Origin: CAYZJV01 sp964473245
GTDB lineage: Bacteria; Spirochaetota; Spirochaetia; Sphaerochaetales; Sphaerochaetaceae
Direction: 5' to 3'
Length of the DNA stretch: 64,000 nt
Assembly: GCA_964473245.1 (NCBI GenBank)
Contig: CAYYOL010000002.1
Coordinates: 49,026 to 113,025 of the forward strand
Positions 44,187-52,984 of this stretch are shown here, piece after piece. How positions within the stretch are numbered: position 1 is the first letter of the stretch; each line of letters opens with the position of its first letter. Below the pieces are notes generated by a model. It was given only the letters and a program-made list of their open reading frames with translations. It was not told the DNA's origin and searched no databases. Made by a program: the position numbers and the translations under genes.

Positions 44187-46169
44187 GTGTATGCACAGGT
44201 GGTGCTGAACAATAATCCACTCGAGAGACGATTCACCTATAGCGTACCGGAAGATTTCGAATGCATGGTCGGAGTTCGGGTCATGGTTCCCTTGGGAAAT
44301 CGTGAAGTGACCGGATATGTTGTAGCAATCCAAGAGTCGATCGATGAGACTCCATACACGATAAAGGCCATAAAGCGAGTGGTAGACAAGGAACCGCTGT
44401 TCGGCGAGCGGGAGATAGCGCTTGCAGATTGGATGTCTCGGTTCTACCTCTGCAGCGAGGGCGAGGCGCTCAGCTGTATGATACCGGGAGGTCGTCGAGA
44501 TGCCGATTCTCCCGCTCTTCCGGTCGATGAACAATCGCTTGCTGTCAGCGAGGACCTGCTCTCCGAGGAACAGCAGGAGGCGATTCGAGCCATACTCTCC
44601 GACACCCGACGGTTGCACTATCTGTACGGTGTCACCGGTTCTGGAAAGAGTGAGGTGTTCATCCGAGTTGCAGAGCAGGTTGTCCAGTCGGGCAAACAGG
44701 TGATCTATCTGGTCCCAGAAATCACGCTTACCCACCAGCTCGCACGACAGGTCGCAAGTCGGTTCGAGAATCGTGTAGCCATTCTCCACTCAGGCATGAC
44801 TCCCTCGCAGCGTATCACTGCTTGGAGAAGGATCAAAAGGGGCGAGATTCAGATTGCGATCGGAGCTCGGAGCGCTGTATTCGCCCCATTTGAGCGCCTC
44901 GGTCTCATTATTATCGATGAAGAGCACGAGACCTCGTATAAGGCAGGGAATGCTCCCCGCTATCATGCACGGCAGATAGCCCAGAGACGGGTTGGGGAGA
45001 CAGGAGCATTGCTGATCATGGGAAGTGCCACCCCCTCTCTTGAGTCGTGGCATATGATGACGCAAGACCTTGTGGTCAAACATCGGCTCTCCACTCGGGT
45101 TGGCGGGGGGGTTCCTCCTCAGATCTCAGTGGTGAATATGCTTGGGGAGCAACATTTGCTATCCCGAACCCTCGTTTCTCAAATGCGTGATACGCTGGCT
45201 CGAAAGAGACAGACGATTCTCTTTTTGAACAGACGGGGATTCTCCCATTTTTTCCACTGTAACGCCTGTGGATACGAAATGAGTTGCCCTCACTGCTCAG
45301 TATCTCTGACCTTTCATAAACATGCTGGCAAGATGGTGTGCCACTACTGCGGGTACTCGAGAAAGCCGATTTCAGTTTGTCCCGAATGTTCTTCGGTCGA
45401 TGTGGGATACGGAACGTTCGGAACGGAGATGGTCGAGCAGGAGGTTCGGAATCTGCTACCCCAGGCAAAGATCGCACGACTCGATACCGACAGTGTGCGA
45501 GACAAGAAGGCCGTCGGTACTTTGCTCTCCGACTTTAGGGAGGGAAAGATCGACATTCTGCTCGGCACCCAGATGGTGGCCAAGGGCCTCAATTTTCCTC
45601 TGGTCGACCTAGTAGGGATCGTCCTTGCAGATAGTGCGCTGAATCTTCCCGATTTTCGTGCTCAGGAGCGAACATTTTCACTCATCGTTCAAGTCAGTGG
45701 TCGCGCCGGCAGGTACAATAATGCGGGAAGGGTAGTGGTGCAATCCTATCATCCGGAGAACCTGGCGATCCGACTTGCGGTGAAAGGAGACGTTGAGACC
45801 TTCTATACAGAGGAGCTGCAGTCGCGTGCAATGACTGGGTTCCCTCCACTCACTCGATTGATCAATTTTGTTGTTCGAGGAAGGAACAAGGAACGGACCG
45901 CAAAGGAGATCGAGCAGTTGCATGCGTTGGTCGAGCGTCTGCTGGAATCCATGAAAGCCTCTCGGGTCCAGACCGAGGATATACCCGATATACTGGGAAG
46001 CGCTCCCTGTCCGCTCGAAAAGATCGCCGGTAACTGGAGGCACCACCTCGTACTCCGGGGGAAACATATAGGAAGATTGCTCCAGGTTGCCGATGCGATT
46101 CGAAGAACCTATACCGTTCCCTCCGGTATGTATCTCGAGATCGATATAGACCCGTTGCACATGCTGTGA
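44187..46169 (+). CDS. priA: Primosomal protein N' (replication restart helicase)
   Basis: Restarts stalled replication forks. 660 residues. The N-terminal 3'-end-binding domain is followed by Walker A GVTGSGKS (148-155), motif II DEEH (244-247) and a zinc-binding insertion of eight cysteines in the region of about 355-405 (CNACGYEMSCPHC, CHYCGYSR, CPECSS). The C-terminal helicase part includes GTQMVAKGLNFP and QVSGRAGRYNN. GTG at 44187 follows GGGAGG. It lies three bases after the glycosylase gene. Confidence 0.97.
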   Translation: MYAQVVLNNNPLERRFTYSVPEDFECMVGVRVMVPLGNREVTGYVVAIQESIDETPYTIKAIKRVVDKEPLFGEREIALADWMSRFYLCSEGEALSCMIPGGRRDADSPALPVDEQSLAVSEDLLSEEQQEAIRAILSDTRRLHYLYGVTGSGKSEVFIRVAEQVVQSGKQVIYLVPEITLTHQLARQVASRFENRVAILHSGMTPSQRITAWRRIKRGEIQIAIGARSAVFAPFERLGLIIIDEEHETSYKAGNAPRYHARQIAQRRVGETGALLIMGSATPSLESWHMMTQDLVVKHRLSTRVGGGVPPQISVVNMLGEQHLLSRTLVSQMRDTLARKRQTILFLNRRGFSHFFHCNACGYEMSCPHCSVSLTFHKHAGKMVCHYCGYSRKPISVCPECSSVDVGYGTFGTEMVEQEVRNLLPQAKIARLDTDSVRDKKAVGTLLSDFREGKIDILLGTQMVAKGLNFPLVDLVGIVLADSALNLPDFRAQERTFSLIVQVSGRAGRYNNAGRVVVQSYHPENLAIRLAVKGDVETFYTEELQSRAMTGFPPLTRLINFVVRGRNKERTAKEIEQLHALVERLLESMKASRVQTEDIPDILGSAPCPLEKIAGNWRHHLVLRGKHIGRLLQVADAIRRTYTVPSGMYLEIDIDPLHML

Positions 46170-46172
46170 ACG

Positions 46173-46202
46173 TTGACGGGTGCATCGGTTTACCGCTATT
46201 AT
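46173..46202 (+). promoter_or_regulatory. Promoter of def, predicted leaderless mRNA
   Basis: TTGACG (46173-46178), 18-base spacer, TATTAT (46197-46202), then six bases (gtaccc) to the ATG at 46209. No ribosome site. It lies in the 39 bases between priA and def. Confidence 0.7.
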
Positions 46203-46208
46203 GTACCC

Positions 46209-46706
46209 ATGTTAGATATCTATACACTAGGTGAAGAAGTATTGCGCGGAAAGGCAGAACGGGTAACCGTTTTCGACAATGCGCTCTCGATATTTGTCGA
46301 TGCCATGTTTGAGACCATGGCTGAATCCGATGGGATAGGCCTTGCAGCCCCGCAGGTAGGTGCGTTGAACCGACTGTTCGTCGTGGATACTCGGAGGCCT
46401 GGAGAGCGGCTTGTGTTCATCAATCCTGAAATAATCGAGACGAGTGAGGAGCAGGGTATGTACGAAGAGGGGTGCCTCAGTATCCCCGGTATGTACTACG
46501 ATATCGTTCGACCGCTCAGAGTGACCGTTCAAGCTCAGGATGTCACTGGCAAGCCGTTCAAGCTTGCAGCCGATGGATTGCTCGCACGAGTGATTCAGCA
46601 CGAGAACGACCACCTCAATGGGGTTCTGTTCATAGATCGAATGGAGCAGGAGGCGCGCGATAAGCTGGTTGCGTCGTACAATCGGCGTACCAAACGCCGA
46701 AAATAA
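46209..46706 (+). CDS. def: Peptide deformylase
   Basis: Removes the formyl group from new proteins. 165 residues from ATG 46209 (MLDIYTLGEEVL, the standard opening); an upstream TTG at 46173 is part of the promoter and is rejected. Metal ligands: C89 in EEGCLSIPG and H131/H135 in QHENDHLNG, with catalytic E132. The first motif is GIGLAAPQVG (42-51). Paired with fmt immediately downstream, the usual arrangement for initiation and maturation of formyl-Met proteins. Confidence 0.97.
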   Translation: MLDIYTLGEEVLRGKAERVTVFDNALSIFVDAMFETMAESDGIGLAAPQVGALNRLFVVDTRRPGERLVFINPEIIETSEEQGMYEEGCLSIPGMYYDIVRPLRVTVQAQDVTGKPFKLAADGLLARVIQHENDHLNGVLFIDRMEQEARDKLVASYNRRTKRRK

Positions 46707-46719
46707 TCGGGAGGATGCC

Positions 46720-47697
46720 ATGGATCGATCCCAGCTGCGAATTCTGTTCGCAGGAAACCCAGAGATCGCAGTTCCAACGCTCACTGCTTTGGCATCTCGA
46801 TTTACCGTGGTCGGTGTTCTCACGAATCCGGATAGACCCGCTGGGCGTGGAAGACATCTGCTCCCTCCTCCGGTGAAGGTCGAGGCCCAGCGCCTTGGGA
46901 TTCCCGTGATCCAGTTCGACAGACTCCGAAAAGAGGCAAGAGAAGAGGTATCTCGGCTGGATCCGAACATGCTGCTTTCGTTTGCCTGTGGACACTACTT
47001 CGGACCGAAATTCCTCTCTCTCTTCCCCATTGGGGCTATCAATGTACACCCATCCCAACTACCACGATACCGAGGGTGTGCTCCCATTCAATTCGCAATT
47101 CTCAACGGAGAGCGAAGCACAGGCATTACCCTGCAGCGCATTGTCCAGGAGATTGATAGCGGCGATATCCTCTCGTTTCATCCGATTGAACTAACTGGAA
47201 CCGAGACAGCGGATGAGCTTGAGCATCGGGTTGCTCCGCAAGCTGCATCGCTGGTCGTCTCGACCGTGGAGCGACTTCTCGAGGGAACGCTTGTCGAAAC
47301 ACCGCAACAAGCGCATGATGCCACCTACACCAGAATGCTCTCAAAACAGGATGGACAGATCGACTGGAACAGTAGTGCGCGCGACCTACATGGAAAAGTT
47401 CGTGCCTTTCTCCCCTGGCCGAAAGCCAGTACCACCTTCGAGGGAAAAATGTTGCAAATCACCGGAGTATATGGGTCTGTCTTTGATGTTCCTCATGAGA
47501 TACTCGACGAATCGGTCGTGCCTGGAACGGTACTCAGGCTGGATAAGAAGCGAGGATTAGCGGTCGCCTGCAAAGATGGTGTGCTATTCGTGAGCAGGTT
47601 GCAACTGGCTCAGAAAAAAGAGATGGACAGTGCCTCGTTCTGCAATGGAAATCCTGCGATCATTGGTGCAGTTTTAGGGCAAGTCGATGAAGCATAA
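46720..47697 (+). CDS. fmt: Methionyl-tRNA formyltransferase
   Basis: Adds the formyl group to initiator Met-tRNA. 325 residues from ATG 46720 after GGGAGGA; earlier starts lie inside def. Catalytic N and H in AINVHPSQLPRYRGCAPIQFAI and D in QEIDSGDIL. The C-terminal OB-fold domain covers about 205-320 (DLHGKVRAFLPWPKASTTFEG). It overlaps the patatin gene by 11 bp. Confidence 0.96.
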   Translation: MDRSQLRILFAGNPEIAVPTLTALASRFTVVGVLTNPDRPAGRGRHLLPPPVKVEAQRLGIPVIQFDRLRKEAREEVSRLDPNMLLSFACGHYFGPKFLSLFPIGAINVHPSQLPRYRGCAPIQFAILNGERSTGITLQRIVQEIDSGDILSFHPIELTGTETADELEHRVAPQAASLVVSTVERLLEGTLVETPQQAHDATYTRMLSKQDGQIDWNSSARDLHGKVRAFLPWPKASTTFEGKMLQITGVYGSVFDVPHEILDESVVPGTVLRLDKKRGLAVACKDGVLFVSRLQLAQKKEMDSASFCNGNPAIIGAVLGQVDEA

Positions 47698-50050
47698 GAT
47701 CGGCCGCCCATATCTTTCCGTACTACTTTTTCTCCTTGTTCTCTCCACAATGCGTGTGATTGTAGCGGACCCGGTCGAACCGCGACCCAGGACGCTCATA
47801 TTGGGCGATAGGATCATCACCGTGTCTGACTATGGTAGACGGGCCCAGTCCGATTCCGATACGCCGAAGATAGCACTCGTACTCAGTGGTGGAGGAGCGC
47901 GTGGTTTTGCCCATATTCCGGTGATAGAAGCAATCGAACGGGTCGGTATTCCGATCGATATGGTACTCGGGACCAGCATGGGGAGTCTCGTAGGAGGCCT
48001 CTACGCAGCAGGCTACTCGCCTGGAGACATGAGACGGCTGATAACAGCCTATGACATGGTGGATATGTTCGCCATTTCTGCCCTTCCTCCACTGAAAACT
48101 GAGCCACTACCGCTCAGACGAGATCGGGACAATCTCTTTGTGCTCGGTTTCGATAGTGGAGGACTCGGAGTGGCATCGGGCATCGTCGGTGATCAGCGTA
48201 TTTTGCATATGCTCAATGACTCGTTATCGCGAGTCGCTGGAGTCGCCCATTTCGATGATCTGGCAATTCCATTTCGGTGCATAGGCACAGATCTTGCCAC
48301 AGGAGAGCGAGTTATCTTCTCCGAAGGCTCTCTGGTTACGGCGATCCGTTCAAGCATATCGATTCCTCTGGTCTTCACCCCATATCCAGTAGAAGATCGA
48401 CTACTCGTAGATGGCGGTCTGGTCGATAATATGCCGGTGGGCTTGGCAAGAGAGTTGGGTGCCGATATCGTGATTGCCGTAGATGTGAATACCGTGGACT
48501 ATGATGTCTCAAACGAGGAGTTGGAGTCCCTGACAGCCATTCTGGCGCAGTTGATCGTCATTCTCACAAAAAATACTGTGGTGAACCAGAGTGAATCTGC
48601 CGATATCCTGATTACTCCGAAACTTGAAAAGCATGGAGTGCTCAGTTTCAACAATGTGGACGAGATCATCGCAGCTGGGGAGGCAAGCGCAGCAGAGCAT
48701 ACCGAGGAGATTGCCCTTTTGGCCGATGCTATTGCACAATTCAGATCGTTGGAGCCGAAGAATCCTCAACGATACGGTCCCTATTTCTCACTTCCCGATG
48801 TCATGGTGAGAACGGTTTCCCACCGTCATGTGGGACCGAATTACAGTCTCTCTCAATCGTTCAATCTCGATCTCTTCTCCGACTTCATCGGCAAGCCTCT
48901 CGACTCCTTGAGAAAGCGGGAATTGAGCAGGATATTCGAGGATCTTCGAATCAGTGGTTCCTATGCAACGGTAACCTACGACTACACCGGAGCAGAGCTC
49001 GGGAAAGCTGAGACGGTATGGGGGAACCTGGAGATTCAGACAAGACGATTCCCTCGGAAACTCTCTACGGTTTCCGCCGGTGTCTTTGGTTCGGCGTCGC
49101 TTTCGTTCGACTCAGAACAGCAGCCCAGATTCTATTTTGCCCCCGATTTTTCGCTTAGGTACACCCGATTCGAGCTATTTGATTCTCCCACCACACTCTC
49201 TGTGCGGGTAGCCAATGACGATGCTCTGAGCGTCGAGTCGAATATCCGGTACGAGGTGGTCCCAAAGATCGATTTCGGTGTCGCCCTTAGGTATGTGACG
49301 GGGGGAATCCACCCCTTGAATATGCGAGTCGTCGAAGAGAAGATCGATATGCGGGATCGTATGATCACCAGTGAGCTCTCCATGCAGTTCAGGCCCAGCA
49401 CTCCGGCTCTGATCCGACTTGCAGGAAACCTGGATTATATCTGGTATGGAGAGACCTCCATTGGGCATGAGGCTTTGATCGGACTGGTCAAACTTGAAGG
49501 AGTCTATACTACGATGCCGTATAGATTCTTCCCTTCCAGTGGAATGAAGTTCGAGTATTCGGCAGCAGCCGAGGTGACCGATCCGTTCGGGTACCGACTC
49601 GAGGCTCGATTTCAACGGGTGTTTCCGGTACGTGCACAAGATGTGCTCCTGTTCGATCTCCATGCTGGAACGAGCCATATTTCGAATCCGAGGAGGGGTT
49701 CCTATTTCGATTATGGTGGTTCCCGCTCGATACCCTCCTATCCAACGCACACCCTTGTTGATGATCTACTTATGGCACGTGTGAAACATATGCACTGGGT
49801 GAAGCAGACCTTCCCTCAGATTGTAGTTCAATCCATGGTCACCGTGTCGTCGCGAGGTGATCGTGTACTCGATTTCCTGAGTTTGGCTGACCCCTACGCT
49901 CCAAACCGAGGAAGACCTTTCTCATCGCTTCAGGAGGTGGAATTCTCCGGTTCGTTGGCTCTGGGACTGGCATTCGAGAACTTGGATATTCTCTTCGGTG
50001 TCGCAGTGGACAACGCGCTCCGTGTCTCTCTCTACCTTGAGGTACTGTGA
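47687..50050 (+). CDS. PlpD-like patatin autotransporter (type Vd)
   Basis: 787 residues. Signal peptide (about 8-27), a patatin phospholipase domain with the oxyanion loop LSGGGARGFAHI (67-78), nucleophile S97 (GTSMGS) and D242 (DGGLVDNMPV), then a POTRA-like link (about 395-450: LRKRELSRIFEDLRISGSYATVTY). The rest is an outer-membrane barrel of the BamA/bacterial surface antigen type up to the end (LRVSLYLEVL). That order is the signature of type Vd secretion, in which a lipase is exported by its own barrel. Starts inside fmt. Confidence 0.9.
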   Translation: MKHKIGRPYLSVLLFLLVLSTMRVIVADPVEPRPRTLILGDRIITVSDYGRRAQSDSDTPKIALVLSGGGARGFAHIPVIEAIERVGIPIDMVLGTSMGSLVGGLYAAGYSPGDMRRLITAYDMVDMFAISALPPLKTEPLPLRRDRDNLFVLGFDSGGLGVASGIVGDQRILHMLNDSLSRVAGVAHFDDLAIPFRCIGTDLATGERVIFSEGSLVTAIRSSISIPLVFTPYPVEDRLLVDGGLVDNMPVGLARELGADIVIAVDVNTVDYDVSNEELESLTAILAQLIVILTKNTVVNQSESADILITPKLEKHGVLSFNNVDEIIAAGEASAAEHTEEIALLADAIAQFRSLEPKNPQRYGPYFSLPDVMVRTVSHRHVGPNYSLSQSFNLDLFSDFIGKPLDSLRKRELSRIFEDLRISGSYATVTYDYTGAELGKAETVWGNLEIQTRRFPRKLSTVSAGVFGSASLSFDSEQQPRFYFAPDFSLRYTRFELFDSPTTLSVRVANDDALSVESNIRYEVVPKIDFGVALRYVTGGIHPLNMRVVEEKIDMRDRMITSELSMQFRPSTPALIRLAGNLDYIWYGETSIGHEALIGLVKLEGVYTTMPYRFFPSSGMKFEYSAAAEVTDPFGYRLEARFQRVFPVRAQDVLLFDLHAGTSHISNPRRGSYFDYGGSRSIPSYPTHTLVDDLLMARVKHMHWVKQTFPQIVVQSMVTVSSRGDRVLDFLSLADPYAPNRGRPFSSLQEVEFSGSLALGLAFENLDILFGVAVDNALRVSLYLEVL

Positions 50051-51045
50051 TGGATCGCTGGTGCAACTACTCCGATTACTTGATAGATCGATACGGACAC
50101 CGTGTCTACCGAGTAGGAATCGATGGGGGGTTCACCTGCCCAAACAGGGGCCCCGATGGACGGGGGGGATGCATCTACTGTGATGCGAAAGGCTCCAGTG
50201 CTGTCTACCAAAGGCAAGATGAACAGGGCTTTTCTCGTGATAGCACCTTCATGGCGTCGATAGACGCACAAACCGATACGAGCAGGCCGAAGACACTCGC
50301 TGAGAGAAAAGCGTCGATCGATAGACAAGTAGCGAGGGGGAACCGATTCATCGAGTCTCGATACGGAGCGGCTGCGAGAAGTATCTACTTCCAGGCATTC
50401 ACCAGCACCTACGATGAACTTGAGACACTTCGACAACTGTATGACCATGCACTGCAGAGCGGATCCTATACTGAGTTCATCGTGAGTACACGCCCCGATT
50501 GTCTTTCAGATGAAGTGATCGATCTCCTTGCATCGTATCACCGGGTAGTCGATCGGGTCTGGGTCGAGGTGGGGTTGCAGAGCGGGAACGACTCGACACT
50601 TTCATGGATAGGTCGTAATCATACCGTAGCCGATTACGAATCTGCCGTTGAACGACTCCATGCTGCTCGGATAGCGGTCAGTTCGCACGTAATTCTCGGA
50701 TTCCCTCAGGAGCGTGACCCGGAGATTACCCGTACGGCACAAACCATTTGTAGGTCGAAACCGGAGGCACTGAAGATTCACAATCTGCACGTGGTTGCCG
50801 GTACTCGACTCTACGAGCTCTACAGACAAGATCCGTTTCCTATCTCGACACGAGAGGAGCATGTGCGCAACACGATCTTCCTGCTGCGTCGTATTCCCGC
50901 CGATACGGTGATTCAACGGTTCATTAGTGACACGCCAGGACATAGGCTTGCCGCTCCTCGGGATTTCGGAGATAAAAATCAGTTTCTGAAGGATCTGAGA
51001 GACGAGATGGAACGACAAGATGTATACCAAGGGGATCTCCTATGA
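50050..51045 (+). CDS. Radical SAM protein, YtqA/TIGR01212 family
   Basis: 331 residues from ATG 50050 (a GTG three bases earlier is possible). Iron-sulfur binding cysteines come in the spaced form CPNRGPDGRGGCIYC, as in the TIGR01212/Elp3-like group, rather than the classic CxxxCxxC. Other blocks: RVGIDGGFTCPNR, YFQAFTSTYD, VEVGLQSGNDSTL and HVILGFPQE. The group is conserved in many bacteria, probably modifying RNA or protein; the exact reaction is not certain. Stop/start overlap with patatin (TGATG) and with the next gene (ATGA). Confidence 0.88.
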   Translation: MDRWCNYSDYLIDRYGHRVYRVGIDGGFTCPNRGPDGRGGCIYCDAKGSSAVYQRQDEQGFSRDSTFMASIDAQTDTSRPKTLAERKASIDRQVARGNRFIESRYGAAARSIYFQAFTSTYDELETLRQLYDHALQSGSYTEFIVSTRPDCLSDEVIDLLASYHRVVDRVWVEVGLQSGNDSTLSWIGRNHTVADYESAVERLHAARIAVSSHVILGFPQERDPEITRTAQTICRSKPEALKIHNLHVVAGTRLYELYRQDPFPISTREEHVRNTIFLLRRIPADTVIQRFISDTPGHRLAAPRDFGDKNQFLKDLRDEMERQDVYQGDLL

Positions 51046-51497
51046 ATTTACGACTATTCAGCATGTTGCACCGATTTGGACTGATCGCTACACCGCTGGT
51101 ACTGGTTGCAATTACGATTCTTTCACTTCTCCCTCCAAGTGGAGCCGTAACGCAGAGTTGGTTCACCGTTCTTGGTGATAAATGGGGACATTTCCTTGCC
51201 TATGCAGCTCTTGGATTCTCTATGTTCTGTGCGATTGCGAAGAATCCATGCCAACAGGGGTGTGACCATACTTGGCGGCGGGTAGTGAGAATCAATCGGT
51301 GGCGCATGGTGTCGCTGTTTCTGTTCATCCTTTCAATCGGGGTTATCATAGAGTTTGTGCAACCGTTGTTCGGTCGGGGCTTCGAGATACTCGATATCGT
51401 GGCCGATGGACTTGGTGGTATAACCGGTATCATAGTAGGGACGATTGCAGTCATGATAGCTGAACATTTCGAGAGTAGAAGAGGGGAGCAGCGATGA
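51042..51497 (+). CDS. VanZ-like membrane protein
   Basis: 151 residues with about four helices. DKWGHFLAYAALGF and IEFVQPLFGRGFEILDIVADGLGG match the two conserved VanZ blocks. VanZ proteins give low-level teicoplanin resistance in enterococci, but many homologues have unknown envelope roles. Overlaps the radical SAM gene and the fumarase alpha gene by ATGA each. Confidence 0.85.
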   Translation: MNLRLFSMLHRFGLIATPLVLVAITILSLLPPSGAVTQSWFTVLGDKWGHFLAYAALGFSMFCAIAKNPCQQGCDHTWRRVVRINRWRMVSLFLFILSIGVIIEFVQPLFGRGFEILDIVADGLGGITGIIVGTIAVMIAEHFESRRGEQR

Positions 51498-52399
51498 TTC
51501 GAACCCAAGCAGCATTGCAGGCAGCCATATCGGAGGCCTTGTTGCATGCCTCTGTCCATTTGGATGCAGATCTCGTGCATGCATTGGACACGATGCACGC
51601 CGAGACTGAGCGAGAGCTTCAAGCTGTGCAACACGATGATGAGCGATATGCACCGTATGCTGCATCGCTTGAGGTCCTGGATATGATACGAGAGAACCTG
51701 CACATAGCCGAAGAGACCGGACTTCCTATGTGTCAGGACACCGGTATGATTATCGCATTCGTTTCAATCGGGCCAGACGCTCCCTTCAGTATGCATGATT
51801 TGCAGCAGGCGATCATGGCGGGAGCATCGGATGCTGTACAGCGGGGATTTTTCCGAAAATCTGTGGTCACCGATCCGGTGTTTGAACGTCGAAACACCGA
51901 AACCAATCTTCCCCCGATCATTCATTGGTTCCCCTCCGAACGGTCCGGTGTCACCATACAATTCATGCTCAAAGGTTTCGGGAGCGAAAACTGTTCGTCC
52001 CTGACCATGTTGAATCCAACTGCAGGAGAGCAGGCAGTTGTCCGCACGGTCGTACAGCGGGTTCGTGAAGCTGGTGGAAAGCCGTGTCCTCCGATCGTGG
52101 TCGGAGTAGGGTTGGGAGGAACAGCGGAACGCGCTTCTCAACTAGCGAAATTGGCACTCTTTAGACCTGTAGGAGTTGCTCACCCCGAGCCACAGTATGA
52201 GCAGCTCGAACGCCGCATAGAAGAAGCGGTACAGGAGCTCTCTATTGGTCCGGGTGGCTTCGGAGGTCCCTTGACTGCTCTCGGGGTCTCAGTCGAGTAC
52301 GAACCGACCCATATTGCCGGCCTTCCGGTCGCAGTGGCGATCAGTTGTTGGGCGGACCGGAGAGCGGTGGTGAAGATTGCAGGAGTCAATCATGCGTGA
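51494..52399 (+). CDS. Class I fumarase/tartrate dehydratase, alpha subunit
   Basis: 301 residues, iron-sulfur hydro-lyase large subunit. Cysteines for the [4Fe-4S] cluster are in PMCQDTG, GSENCSSL and GKPCPP; GFGGPLTALGV follows near the end. Together with the beta gene it makes a two-subunit oxygen-sensitive fumarase as found in anaerobes. Fumarate versus tartrate cannot be told from sequence; no tartrate genes are adjacent. Overlaps the VanZ gene by ATGA and the beta gene by 8 bp. Confidence 0.92.
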   Translation: MIRTQAALQAAISEALLHASVHLDADLVHALDTMHAETERELQAVQHDDERYAPYAASLEVLDMIRENLHIAEETGLPMCQDTGMIIAFVSIGPDAPFSMHDLQQAIMAGASDAVQRGFFRKSVVTDPVFERRNTETNLPPIIHWFPSERSGVTIQFMLKGFGSENCSSLTMLNPTAGEQAVVRTVVQRVREAGGKPCPPIVVGVGLGGTAERASQLAKLALFRPVGVAHPEPQYEQLERRIEEAVQELSIGPGGFGGPLTALGVSVEYEPTHIAGLPVAVAISCWADRRAVVKIAGVNHA

Positions 52400-52913
52400 A
52401 ATCCAACTCCCTCTCTCGAAAGAGACCATCTCGTCGCTTCAGGCGTACGATCGTGTCCTGCTGAGCGGTACACTTTTAGTCGGAAGAGACCAGGTGCACC
52501 GATTGTTGGTTGAATTGCTCGACGCAGGAAAATCGCTACCTGTATCCATCGAGGGTGAAACCATCTACTATATGGGTCCCTCCGATGCCCCGGATGGGTT
52601 GCCCATCGGTTCCTGCGGTCCGACAACCTCTGCTCGAATGGATCCGTTTACACCGACCTTGATGGCAGCTGGACTTGTGGCCAGCATTGGGAAAGGTCCG
52701 AGAAGTCAGGCGGTAGTCGACTCGATCGTTCGTCATCGAGGTCTCTATCTCGTTGCTTTCGGCGGATGTGGCGCACTCTATGCAAAAACAGTTCGAGCGA
52801 AGCATGTGGTGGCATGCGAAGAACTTGGTCCCGAAGCTATGTTGCGGCTTGAAATTGATCGATTTCCTGCAGTAGTAGGTATCGACTGTAGAGGAAATTC
52901 GGTATTCCGCTAG
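52392..52913 (+). CDS. Class I fumarase/tartrate dehydratase, beta subunit
   Basis: 173 residues from ATG 52392, chosen because AGGAG precedes it with seven bases between; an in-frame ATG at 52377 lacks one. Typical blocks: GTLLVGRDQVHR, YYMGPSDAPDGLPIGSCGPTTSARMDPFTP, GKGPRSQAVVD and FGGCGALYAKTVR. Small subunit to the preceding gene; the operon probably ends here, 71 bases before the FKBP gene. Confidence 0.93.
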   Translation: MREIQLPLSKETISSLQAYDRVLLSGTLLVGRDQVHRLLVELLDAGKSLPVSIEGETIYYMGPSDAPDGLPIGSCGPTTSARMDPFTPTLMAAGLVASIGKGPRSQAVVDSIVRHRGLYLVAFGGCGALYAKTVRAKHVVACEELGPEAMLRLEIDRFPAVVGIDCRGNSVFR

Positions 52914-52984
52914 ATTTTTGTGGACGTTGCGCGACTTTACGTATACCATCGTACAAAGGGGTCGGGGGATAAGGACGATGATGC

